From assembly GCA_959347315.1 (NCBI GenBank), contig OY365807.1:15512874-15576873 (forward strand): 64,000 nt of DNA. The letters are read 5' to 3'. Source of the stretch: Bimastos eiseni. Lineage: Eukaryota > Annelida > Clitellata > Crassiclitellata > Lumbricidae. Within the stretch, counting starts at the first letter, position 1. Each line of letters starts with the position of its first letter. The position numbers and the translations under genes were made by a program. Under the pieces are notes generated by a model. The model did no database searches and was not told the DNA's origin. It saw only the letters and a list, made by a program, of their open reading frames with translations. This document shows positions 26,001 through 36,289 of this stretch, one piece after another.

Positions 26001-27778
26001 CTATGGAATAGCCTTCCTGCTGTGACTCGTGCTACCATCCTATCTGGTAGCACAATTCTGCTTGTTCTCTTAAGACTTTTTTTTCTCTAGGGGTCCTTCG
26101 CACTGGGAGCGCCTCTGATTAGGTTGTACTGTGAGAGGCGCTTTATAAATCCGTAAATAGAATAGAATAGAATAGAATACATAACAACATTTCAGAGCCT
26201 TAGACAGATCTTGAAAACATGCTGTAGAGTAATAGAAAATGTTGAGTTTTACCTACCAAGTAAATGAATTTCTGACTTCAGCTTGTTGATCTTCCGTTCA
26301 ATTCGAGCATATTTTGGAAATTCATCAACCATGTTGAGGTAATGAAGTTGCTTTATCAGTGTTTTCAGCTCTTCCTTCAAATCATTCTCACTGGCAGATG
26401 ATTTGACTACATGTTTTGTCAGCTGCAAAGAAAATGAAATCAGTCACTCTGATATCAACAATTGCAAATGCACTTCATTCTCACATTCAGTCTAACATAA
26501 TTTTAGCTAAATATTGACTAAATATTACTGTACTTCAACAACCTGTCAATAGGATGCTAAATTGTAAAATTATCGTTTGCACATAACAAATTAGATTGGA
26601 GAGTGTTAGCCATTAATTGCCTTAAAACGCTGAAACACGATGTTGAGTTGTGTCAACTTAATGCACTATTATTAAAACAGGAATTCAATATGCAAAAATA
26701 CATGATTACTCACATTTCAAGAATAATTAAGGGTAAAAGTGTATTTTAGTACCTCGTTTGCTTACGGTGGATTTTATCGTATTTAATTATATCCTTCATT
26801 ATATCATGTCTTTTGTAAGTAGAAACTTGATTAACGATAATAATTATGCTTAAATGGAAGCTGAATTGATGGAAAGAATTTTAAAAGTGTGTCCTACAGT
26901 ATTAAATTAAAACAATGTTGATCAGAAATTCCACTAGATTCCATCGTAACGCCATTTTGTCATCAATCGAACTTCTAATTACGAATGATATTTTCATCGA
27001 TACAGCTTCCATTCATGCATATTTCGCTTCGTCGATCCAGCTTCCATTTAAGTATATTTCTGTTCATCAATCCAGCTCCCATTTAGGTATATTTCCTTTA
27101 ATCAATCGGGTTTTTGCATGCGCGCGTACAAGGCCTTGTTTACATCAATACCACGTCCATCGCAACGACATTCTCGCATCAATTAAACACAGGATATTTT
27201 CATCGATCCAGCTTCCGTTTAAGCATAATTTCTTGCAGCAATTCAGTTTCTACTTGCACATTCTTCTTTTTCATAGATCCCGTTTCCATTTAAGCTACAG
27301 TTGGACATCTATTCACATCAAATAATAAAATACGCTAAAATACACTAGAGGCACCATGGTATAATAAAATACGCTAAAATATACTTTTACATAATTAAGT
27401 ATATGCCACTGTAAGTACTGTAAAGATACATCACAAAACGGCATAGGCGAAAGAGCAGTATCAAATGCGTTGGTCCTGGGTGCTAGCACTAAACACCGAA
27501 AAGGACGAAAATACCGATAATTTCACTTTCACCACATAATATTAATAAACAGCTATAAATAATGTAAATACTGCCTTCATACAATACCTAAAATATTGTA
27601 TTGTGGCAGGATTTAAGTGGATGATAATACATAATATACTAGCTGGCTTGATAAAACCACTAAAATTTCATGTTATTCTGGTTAACAATACCTGATTTGA
27701 TATCGTCGTGAAAAATTTTGGCGCTATCGTAAAAAATATTATAACTACTATAATCACAAACAATAACACCGCCATCAT
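23006..27778 (-). CDS. GET1: GET1/WRB, tail-anchored protein insertion receptor subunit, 5 coding exons, 168 aa
   Basis: GET1 (WRB) pairs with CAML/GET2 in the ER membrane, receives tail-anchored proteins from the ATPase GET3 and inserts them (family knowledge). Exons in transcription order: 27778-27692, 26422-26257, 25195-25128, 24497-24383, 23076-23006 (507 nt with stop), phases consistent. Residues 3-22 form a hydrophobic TM1. Residues 30-95 form a charged coiled coil with the family signature NMVDEFPKYARIERKINKL, almost the same as vertebrate NMMDEFARYARLERKINKM. TM2 spans about 97-117, followed by AVLPAEWLYPIGSLISFP, and TM3 is AVWIVIC in the last exon. The gene starts with two adjacent ATGs. 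Human GET1 is 174 aa. The last exon was placed by its AG acceptor, phase 1 and TM3 similarity. The 3' half of exon 1 has an inverted copy just upstream of the start. Confidence 0.92.
23211..23528. mobile_element. Probable hAT-like MITE, family 5, in GET1 intron 4
   Basis: A 318-bp stretch with inverted ends AAGTGCTTTTTTTCTGG (left) and CAGTGCTTTTTTTTCTAGG (right, reverse-complemented). Flanking octamers CCCAAAGC and CCCAACAC match at 6 of 8. Subterminal repeats of the form GGAACG/GGCACC with T-runs lie near both ends. An older, diverged copy is likely. Confidence 0.55.
25410..25600 (+). mobile_element. LINE C-terminal fragment
   Basis: The plus strand reads KKKWMDEIQESTGMNLKEL, SERKQWRRFIMTVARL, a recurrent C-terminal signature of non-LTR retrotransposon ORF2 proteins (K..W.D.I......L....DR..WR). 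It is short and truncated at both sides, in GET1 intron 2. Confidence 0.6.
25860..26180 (+). mobile_element. 5'-truncated LINE 3' end with AATAG tail
   Basis: The sequence encodes the typical LINE C-terminal pattern (SATAQHRAYASAGPSLWNSL followed by PAVTR). It ends in GCGCTTTATAAATCCG plus a short tandem AATAG tail (26155-26178). The paired motifs GGGAGCGCCTC and GAGAGGCGC could form a 3' hairpin. In GET1 intron 2. Confidence 0.8.
26830..27310. mobile_element. Foldback-type repeat with ~40-bp subrepeats, in GET1 intron 1
   Basis: One forward unit (AATTATGCTTAAATGGAAGC at about 26841-26860) is followed at 26990-27300 by at least six reversed units around TTCATCGATCCAGCTTCC and ATTTAAGCATAATTTC. 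Same core repeat as 15640-16012 and 58800-58945. Terminal arms are not evident here. Confidence 0.65.
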
Positions 27779-27915
27779 TACACTTTCTTAAAAATCAAGA
27801 TAAACTACGACACGGCGGCGCTATCCATAGTTCAATGGATAGCACCATCGCCGCCATGTCGCAATATTTTTACGATAGCGCCAAATTTTTCACGACTATA
27901 TCAAATCAGATATTG
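27686..27915. repeat. Imperfect inverted repeat that duplicates the 3' part of GET1 exon 1
   Basis: The outer left arm 27686-27740 (end of GET1 exon 1 plus its donor) matches the outer right arm 27863-27915 in inverse orientation, differing only in homopolymer length and about two substitutions. Inside lies a second inverted pair, 27808-27828 against 27835-27861 (CGACACGGCGGCG and ATGGCGGCGATGG-type arms, with a 6-nt loop). The right arm is upstream of the GET1 start codon and its donor GT is changed to AT. Confidence 0.85.
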
Positions 27916-28748
27916 TCACAGCAATGCACCATCATAAAAGTCCAGAACATACAATGACCTCTTATATATAAAAGTAAACACGACGTTTTCACCTAAAGAC
28001 ACATATCAGCTAAGCATATCATTCTCATCATGGATGCGTCGTTAAATAAAGTTATACACACGTTTTCAACTAAAGGTCGAAAAAGCTCTTTAAGCAATGT
28101 CCGTCAGAATCGAGGTTCGAATCCGTCCTTTCACGGCGTCCAGATACGGATACGGGGAGGCAAATGCCTCCAATTTCACGTACGGGGTTGGTCTTGGGGG
28201 GAATATCTTGCTTTCCTGACACTTGGGATCGAGGGTTTAGCCTCCATCACTCGGAAGGGTGGTTGACGCTCCTGCGTACTTCCCTCCTTACAGTCCAATC
28301 AACCAACGTGACCAACTAAATGCTCTTCTCTAATTCTTCAGTTCTCTGTAAATGTTCGCCCGTACTTTTGCTATCTGCCATTATTGCCATACAGACTATT
28401 TGTATCTGTGTACAAGCATTGAAAGTTTTAAACCATGAAAGGTTTGTTCTTCTCGATATTGACCTGCCTTCTGTCGTAGCGCTCATAGAAGTTTATTACT
28501 TTGATTTATCATGTTATCTGAAAGTCTTGATCATTATAGTAAGTACGTAAGTAAGTATATTCTTCACTTTATTAGCTGTATGACCAGTTTGTTGTAAAAT
28601 ACATTTAGCTACTGCAATAAGTTTGCCTTTTCTGAATTACATAATTACCAAGACACTGGATTAGATAGCAGTAATATTGTGTCTGTCATCCACTGGTTTA
28701 AGCTTAAGACCCCCAAGTCACAGGGTATGTTTTTACATTTTAAATTCA

Positions 28749-28785
28749 TTGAAACTGACCAACCTGACAGGTTGGTCAGTTTCAA
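28749..28785. repeat. Perfect 18-bp palindrome, 1-nt spacer
   Basis: TTGAAACTGACCAACCTG is followed after a single A by its exact reverse complement. It lies between the GET1 start and the MRPL46 stop. Confidence 0.95.
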
Positions 28786-28970
28786 ATCTACATCAAAATA
28801 ATAACATCTCGACTTCTGTCATATTCTTGAACTGGAGCTACAAGTGCAACAAAAACCCTAATACAACTGATGTCTTATAGCATGCTTTAACAACACAAGT
28901 CTTGCAAGTGAGTGTGCTACGATACATTACAACTAATGAAATAGCTGAATGTTTCAACTGGTAACTGTAT

Positions 28971-28976
28971 TTTATT
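28971..28976 (-). promoter_or_regulatory. Candidate polyadenylation signal for MRPL46
   Basis: The first minus-strand AATAAA I find below the MRPL46 stop, giving a ~600-nt 3' UTR. Confidence 0.4.
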
Positions 28977-29576
28977 TGAAAAGGAGGAAAATATAAAATA
29001 GCTTCTCAACAGATGCTCATTTAAAAAGTTTTGGCAGAATTTTACAACTTTATAACTTTGTAAAACTTTAGACTACTTGGATATCAATTGGACTTGTGTA
29101 ATAGAATTAGAATATAGTCTTGACAGAAATGATCAACAATTGATGCCTGTGGGGCTTTTATACAAGCACCACAAAAAGACTTTAGACAAGATTGAATAAC
29201 ATGACCAAACACAGAAAACAAAACAGTTTTTGTCCATACACAAGTAATTCCGTTACTCATGCTTCAATACAACTCAATATACATAGTGCCTTTCACAATT
29301 AGTTCAAGCCGTTTGTGCACATTCACAGAGATGTTCAAAATTACATCTCGGATTAAACACTAAATACTTGGACATGCCTGTTTGGACAAATACGATTTCT
29401 GTTAATAGCAAAGCAGAGGTATTATAGTCAAGAAGTTATTTGAGATTGCCTCAGTAAAGTATGCTGCCCGGTTTCACAACCAATACACCCTTTTCCGTTT
29501 CAGGATCCTTCTGAAATAGTTTTGTGCAAGGAAAACTTCTGACATATATCTCTACTATGATTTTTAAAAGACAGTC

Positions 29577-32500
29577 CTAGAGCTCCAAAATAAAATTTTG
29601 TACAGCATGATTGTATTTTGGTGTGAGGTGTTTGTCGAGTTCCTCTTTTGTCAGCCAGCAGAAATCGGAAACATCCTTATTTCCTGGGATGACCGAACCT
29701 TCGCAGAATTGTGCCTTAAAAAAGAATACCTTTAAAGAACAAGACACAGTATTATTATTATTACTGCTATTTAATCCAGTGTCTTGGTAATTATGTAATG
29801 CCAGTAGCTATTGACAAAAAGGTTGATGGCAATACATAATTGCAAGTAAAAGACATTCTCATGCTTCTTTCAAAATCTAGTCTCTACAACCAATCTTCAC
29901 ATGCACCCAATGGCACCGATGATTGTCTCAGACAGTTCCTGTTGAACAGTGTCAACATCTAACTTGGCTAACTCACTTTCTTCATCATTATCTAACTAGT
30001 TTCTGTTCAAAGTTTATCCTCAAACTATTTGCTGAACTAGCCACCATTTGATGTCAAACTGTGGCAGTCAAATCACCCGATAAAAGTTTATTCAACTCAC
30101 AAACGTTCCGTGGCAGAGTAAATTGAATGTCCGATTCACTACTGGATTCCAACACTAACCCAGTATATCGTAAACATCTTAATTGATGTAAATCATTCAA
30201 AGTTCTCAGCATTTGTATCTTCTAAATCAATTTTCAGACACCTCCCTAACGGCTCACTACTTTCTGACTGCTCTTTCAAAGCAATTTACAAAACTTTTTT
30301 GAGCAATCAGAAATATTAGCTGGCATTATCTAGCAAGACTACAAAGCCTAAGTTGACAGTTACCGCAAAGCCGAAGTTAATCCATGCATTTCGGACAAGT
30401 CACCACCTACCTTTGCACCAACAATGTCATCTGATGCTGAGTTTGAATGTCGATATTTATATTTGTAGAAGCCACATGGGGCATTGCCCATGAATGTTGT
30501 CTTAAGCTTTGTGCCACATAAACTCATCAAAGCCCGTTCAGCTGCCTAAAACACAAGCAAACTCATCTGATACGTCTCTTTCAGTTGGTCTCACAGAGTT
30601 ATTATCTTTTATGTTCGCATTGGCTGTAAATGTAAGTGCACACATTTAATGTAGCGCAGTGACAGATTTCACAATTTGCCGCCCGTAAGCCAAGGTATCT
30701 ATGCTGCCCATCCCAAATTTCATATTGAAATCCACAATTTTAACAGATGCTATAGTGGAAGAGAAACCAGCACTGCCAGTCTGTTTCTATTAAAAAATGA
30801 AAATAAATAAAAAGTAATAACTTAGTGAGTGCATCAGTTCAAATTTTAAGAACAGTATAACACAATGAATAACCATTTCTACCTTAGCCCATTGTCTTGC
30901 TATTATGTACTTTTTACATAAAAATTTTAAATCCAAAATAAATTTGTCACCCTCTGAAATGTGCTGCCCCTAGGTCGGAGGCATGTTGGCCTTGTGGTAA
31001 ATACGGTGCTGATATAGCAACTAAGGCTGTCAAAAAACGCTGAACTCATGGCCTGGGTACCCTTTGATCCGCAGAGCACTCAGGCACTCCACCGTGTGGA
31101 TTTTTTTAGGAAATGTAGGGAATTGCGCAATTTTACGAAATGTCAGACACTCGAGAATAGATTTCATTGCCTGGGCAGTCAGCTAGTATGATCAATGGAA
31201 CATTTTGTGGTATATGTTCGGGTAAAGTCACATATTGTTACGGAATGTCGGATACCCGAGAACCGTTTTCACTGCCCGGGCAGTCAGCCTCGGGTGGGTA
31301 ACAGTTGACAGCCATTTGGCCTCAATAAGGCTAATTTCTCAATGAACAGATCTGGTGAGATTTTCATCACAGCTAGGGATGACCCAAGTGTCGTTTTCCC
31401 GCAGAATCCGAGCATCGAGCTTTACAAGTTGAACAGTACCGAATCTGAGTTTCAAATATCTAAAGAAAGTTTGTCTTCATTTTTAGTTTGGCAGACCACA
31501 AAATGTTCATGAATTTTTAGTTTTGCCTCAGTTTATATTAGGAAGTAGTAACTAGTACTAATAGCAACAGTATTTGTGTTTTTAGTTAGGTCAATTTCTC
31601 TTTGTAAATAAAATAATCTGATTTATAAACATGCTCTTAGTTGGGTCGATTGTCGTTTTGTAAATGAAATAATCCGATTCTCGTTTTCAAAAAGAAAACC
31701 TGAAAGCCTATTTTATTAAAACCATTGTTTGTCTGAGTTTATGCCAAGTGCTACCAAACTCAACTGAGACGAGTCCAAACCAGATTTCGGTTCTTCTCTA
31801 ACCATCGTTACCCATCTGACCATTCTAGCACAAGATGTTGCCGGTCAGATAAATTGGACGTTTTAAATACTTTTCGATATACTGAAGTTACATTGTTTCA
31901 TCATCAGTATCATAATGATGATGATTATCATCACTATCATAATCATCATCATCAATTGCCCCAATCAACAGCAGATAAAGGACCTTCAGGAGTACCAGCT
32001 GTTTCCATGTGATGCTGATCCTTACCTGTCTCATAGATTCGCCTTCATTCCTCTGTCCCATTGGCAGCATCCAATGACTTGAGTTGCCAAGCTTCTGTTT
32101 AACGAGAAGGATTAGTTTTCGATCAAGTCTACCATCAACTGATCGGAGATCATTCTTAGCATCGGCGTCTAAAATCACAGAAGATGAAAGACCTCCATAG
32201 GTTTAGAGTCCGTTTCAATGCCCAACGAGTTGCCACAAAACTAACCAACGTGTAAATAAAAAAATTAAAAACTGCTGGACATGTGATACTTGATGAAATC
32301 ATGTGACAACCTTGCAGAAAATGTTTGAGTAGGATCAAGCCTCCCTACTCACTGTATTCATAGAAGTTCAATGCTGCCAACTTCTACTTGTCATCAATCA
32401 AACATATACATAATTACATATATGGGTGCTACATAAATTTAAGAAGCAGAAATTCAACTCACTTAATGACTGAAGATTAAGCACTGACAAGCAATGCATT

Positions 32501-35500
32501 ATCAGGTCAGTCTTATCCTAAATAATGGAGCTGTACCGATATCGCTTTTTGCCGATTATGCCGATACCGATTACTGCCGATTGTTCATTTGCCGATTATT
32601 TCATTGTGTTTCCCAAGATGACCTGTTCCAAAAGATAGACCTATTGCTAATGCCTATTGTTGTGATACAAGCAAATCACTTGCTCCTTAGGAGATGTATA
32701 CATGTAGTTTGGGACTAATCATAGGCAGCCAATATAGATTAGGCACACCGCCTGCTGTCGACCTTGCATGACGGAGGAGAGGAAAGATAATCTATGTAAC
32801 TAGACGCCTTCTTCTAACATGCCAATGATGCTATTCCCTCCACAGAGGGAATAGCATCATTGGCCTAAAATGACATGATTGTGCCCAAGGTAATTAAGCA
32901 GGCACTATGACTCACTCTACACAAAAGCTGTAGACACTTTCCCACAGTACTAGCAGTCTAGCACAATGGTTACTGGGTGGTCTGAAGTAGAAGCCCGAGT
33001 TCCCCATGCTATGGGAAGCGAACGGAATGCTGTCTTTCGCAGACCCAATGATGTTGCTGTCGTCGATTTGCTCTTAAAGATTGAAAATAATATCAGAAAA
33101 TGAAAGAAATAATTCTTAATATTGGCGCCGATTATCAAGCCGATATCTGATATAGCCGATATCTCTATAATCGGTACAGCACTACTAAATAACAACTATT
33201 TCAGAAGTTGAGCTGTTAGGAGCTGATTAGGCTGAAGTCTTGAGCTCACCAGTTGATCGGCTGGCTGGAGTGAATGCCTCGCGTTCATCTTCCCAGGCAT
33301 CCTCGACCTCAATTGCGGTCTGCAGGTTGACATCAATCTCCCCTTCGTCAATATTTTCTTGCTTTCTTTTTTCAGCCAATTTACTAGCACAACACAAAGA
33401 GAACACAATGAAACCTTACCAAATATTCACACTGTTGTATTGTTTTCTATAAAGGTCAAAATCAATTTAAAAATCCAGTTAGTTGAGCAGGTTTCAAAAC
33501 AGGCACAACTACAGCTCAAATAAGTTACAATAAAGTAAGGCAATATCGAATAAGGACACGATAGGAAGGCAAGGTAAGGAATGATTAAATACTGACATGA
33601 GAGAAATTACTAATTAGCAAGAATGGTAAGTTATCACAATGCAAGATAAAGTAACAAAAGGCAAAGAAAGATAGGTAAGATAAGGGACAGTAAAAAAATG
33701 TAAATTAGGAGTAATCATATAAATATACCGTTTACAAATTTAGTCTTCATAGATATTGTCCATGTTAAGAATGGATGCATCTATCAAGCGATCAGTGCTT
33801 GAGTGACTAATCAATTTTACTCAGCGCTGTTACTCACATGTCATCCAAATGTCGTAACTCATGACTTGACAAATGACTTTGCTCTAGTTCCATTTTGCTG
33901 AGAAGCTGAATAAATTCCTTTTCCATGGAATTCATTTCTTGTGTGATGACTGGAAAGCGTTCCAGACAAACTGCACTCATCAGCTGCCATTTCTCCTGCA
34001 ACGGCAGTGATGAATGGATGTGGCTAACTTTACAAACTGTAACAATTACACATTTAATCACGATTTAGGGCATGTCAATATTTAAAATTGGTAGACTGTC
34101 CTAGAAATAATTGAGTCTGGGATGTAATGAAAAAAATAACAGTACAGAAAAGTCCATGTGGCGAATAGCAGTTGTATTTAGTGGCTGTTGGGCCCTGAAT
34201 GAAGTTAGGCCCTTACACATGTAAATATACGCTTCTGGATATTGAAGTATTAATTCGTTGACCAGAGCACATGGTCGATGGGAAGAGAAGTATGATGAGG
34301 CATTCGGTTGGAATTAAGAGAGAGTAGTAAATGTTTACACCTCATCAAGTTAGAAGGTTCAATGCTGGACTATCAACAAACATAGAACAGAAGCTGGATG
34401 TTTTACTCTCAATCAACTAGATAGAAATAATTGGCTGACTTGGGGTTTCTCTGAATGGCTTCTAGTTCCTTCCTTACTTGACGTACGCTTAGTGTGGTCC
34501 ATGGAATTACAAAGCAGCAACTTACCAAGCTTAATTTGGATAGCGCGGCTATCAAATTCCCAACTTACAAGTTTTCAGCTACTATCTGTGACGCTAGTAT
34601 CACATTGAACCAAGAGCTTACCATTGAACCACATCTGCATTGCCTTAGACGTTATTGTAATTACCAACTTCGTCAGCTCTGCACTGGTGCACGTTCGTTA
34701 ACAGCCAGCACTGCAACTACTCTTGTCCATGCCTTCATTACAGCACGGCATGATTGATTACTGAGTCACATTACTTCCTCTCCCAACTTCAGTCTCTACC
34801 AGTCAGCATATCGCGAAGGCTACTCCACTGAAACTGCTCTTGTCTCTACACTGGATTACATCTTCTCATCTATTGACAATGGTAAAGCCTGCCTCTCTGT
34901 GTGTCTTGACCTCAGTGCAGCCTTTGACACTGTAGACCACCAGTTACTCCTGGCAAGACTTGCAAAAAGCTTTGGTGTCTCTGGGACTGCCTTACACTGG
35001 TTAGCTTCATACCTGGTTGACCGCAATCAGCAGGTGGGCATTGGATCTGCTCGGTCGGAGCCCACACTTTGCACTGCTGGAGCGCCACAAGGATCTGTCC
35101 TTGGCCCTTTATTATTTACAGTCTTTACTTCCCCAATCAGTCATATAGCTAAACACTTTGGAATTCAATTACAACAGTATGCAGATGATACTCAGCTCCA
35201 TATTGCTCTGTCACACACTGATCAGTCTGGTAAACTAAAACTGGAAGAATGCCTCTCATCCATATAAGCATGGTTCTGTTTCAATGGTTTGGCCATAAAC
35301 CCAGACAAGTCTGAAGCAATTGTATTTGGCTCATGTCAATGCCTGCATTCTTTCCCTATGCTCTCTAGCATTGAATTGGCTGGCACTACTGTGCCGCTTT
35401 CAGACTCTGTTAAAACACATGGGGTTACCCTCGACAGCAAGCTCACATTTCGACCTCACATAACAAGCGTTAGTAAATTAGAGTTAGCTTTGTAAATCTT

Positions 35501-36289
35501 GTTTTTACCACATCAGGGCAATACGTCACATAAGGTCGGCTCTAACTCAAAATATGTCTGAAACTACAGCCTGCTCACTTGTCTCCTCTCGCCTTGATTA
35601 TGCTAATTCACCTTTTGTCGGTCTCTCAGACCTTGTACTCAAAAGGCTTCAACGTATCCAAAATACAATAGCTCAAGTAGTGCTACGTGTCCCACTACGA
35701 ACATGCTCCTCTGCCCTACTCCACCAGCTGCATTGGCTCCCTGCTGAATTTAGAATCAAATTTAAGTTAGCTTGTTTGACCTACAAAACCATCATCACCA
35801 GTACACCTACCTACATTCATGCTATACTAACTCCTTACATTCCTCCTCGTTGCTTACGATCATCAAGTACAGGTCTTTTAGTTGACCACGATGCAGAACA
35901 GTTATGGGCTCTCGTGCATTTCATGTCTCTGCTCCTAGGGAATGGAATCGACTGCCACTCTCTCTTCGTAGCTCAAATTCACTTCCTTCCTTCAAAAAGC
36001 GACTCAAAACTCACTATTTCTCTTTGGCTTTCAAGGATTTGGAAATCTAATTGCATCTTCTCCTGGCGACTGACTATCAGACGTCCTCTAAATCCAATTG
36101 ATGCGAGCCATGTACGCCAGAGTTCTGAAAGCGATTGCAATCTTAAAATTTTGGAAATATCAATGACAAAACTGACTACATAACTTCGCACCGTTGTCTG
36201 TACATACCGTAGGGCTTTCTAACGTTCGCAAGTAAACGCCGGCAGAAATTCGCCTCTAACAGAGACAGAACATGCCCACGAGCTGCCAT
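29577..36289 (-). CDS. MRPL46: Mitochondrial large-subunit ribosomal protein mL46, 6 coding exons, 276 aa
   Basis: A NUDIX-fold protein of the mitochondrial ribosome large subunit, without expected hydrolase activity (family knowledge). Exons in transcription order: 36289-36208, 34036-33838, 33383-33250, 32168-32026, 30545-30411, 29714-29577 (831 nt with stop); phases close at every junction. The N-terminus MAARGHVLSLLEANFCRRLL is Arg/Leu-rich and free of acidic residues apart from one Glu, as in a matrix-targeting peptide. Family signatures: SSHELRHLDD, RLDRKLILLVKQK, WMLPMGQRNEGESMRQ, MGNAPCGFYKYKY, and the C-terminal WLTKEELDKHLTPKY. Human mL46 is 279 aa, so this is full length. The exon 2 acceptor was chosen at 34036 because it restores phase 1 from exon 1; a closer AG at the GAGAAATGG position would shift the frame. 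Intron 1 holds antisense LINE sequence and intron 3 a hAT MITE. Confidence 0.95.
31132..31290. repeat. Two diverged direct repeats, about 107 bp apart
   Basis: 31132-31184 (TTTTACGAAATGTCAGACAC, TTCATTGCCTGGGCAGTCAG) and 31238-31289 (TGTTACGGAATGTCGGATAC, TTCACTGCCCGGGCAGTCAG). Probably subterminal repeats of an unidentified element in MRPL46 intron 4. Confidence 0.75.
32526..33184. mobile_element. hAT-like MITE, family 2, in MRPL46 intron 3
   Basis: A 659-bp element bounded by the perfect 8-bp duplication CTAAATAA (32518-32525 and 33185-33192). Left end TGGAGCTGTACCGATATCG; right end reverse-complemented TAGTGCTGTACCGATTATAG. Subterminal CCGAT/GCCGATAT repeats occur near both ends. No transposase. 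It contains a perfect 20-bp inverted repeat at 32821-32864. Confidence 0.88.
32821..32864. repeat. Perfect 20-bp inverted repeat, 4-nt loop
   Basis: GCCAATGATGCTATTCCCTC, then CACA, then the exact reverse complement. It lies inside the family 2 hAT MITE in MRPL46 intron 3. Confidence 0.95.
34494..34757 (+). mobile_element. LINE fragment, post-RT (thumb) region
   Basis: An open frame in MRPL46 intron 1 encodes ASITLNQELTIEPHLHCLRR and then YQLRQL, ARSLTASTATTLVHAFITAR. This is the region that in CR1/L2-like LINEs follows the reverse transcriptase palm. Here it precedes an RT palm (next entry), so it is a separate, earlier copy or a rearranged piece. Antisense to MRPL46. Confidence 0.75.
34760..36085 (+). 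mobile_element. LINE ORF2 fragment, CR1/L2-like reverse transcriptase, frameshifted
   Basis: From 34790 the plus strand encodes YQSAYREGYSTETALV, then CLDLSAAFDTVDHQLLL, AGAPQGSVLGPLLFTVF and the catalytic QQYADDTQLH box (34899-35267). After a stop come INPDKSEAIVFGS and GVTLDSKLTF (35289-35495), SSRLDYANSPFVGL, LQRIQNTIAQVVLR and HQLHWLPAEFRIKFK (35554-35900). The C-terminus SFKKRLKTHYFSLAF is in a shifted frame near 35995. Stops and frameshifts make it non-functional. It lies antisense in MRPL46 intron 1. Confidence 0.9.

Noticed and set aside
33834..34061. Closer acceptor for MRPL46 exon 2 just before GAGAAATGG
   Set aside because: It would be phase 0 and not match the phase 1 donor of exon 1; the acceptor at 34036 gives a continuous frame.
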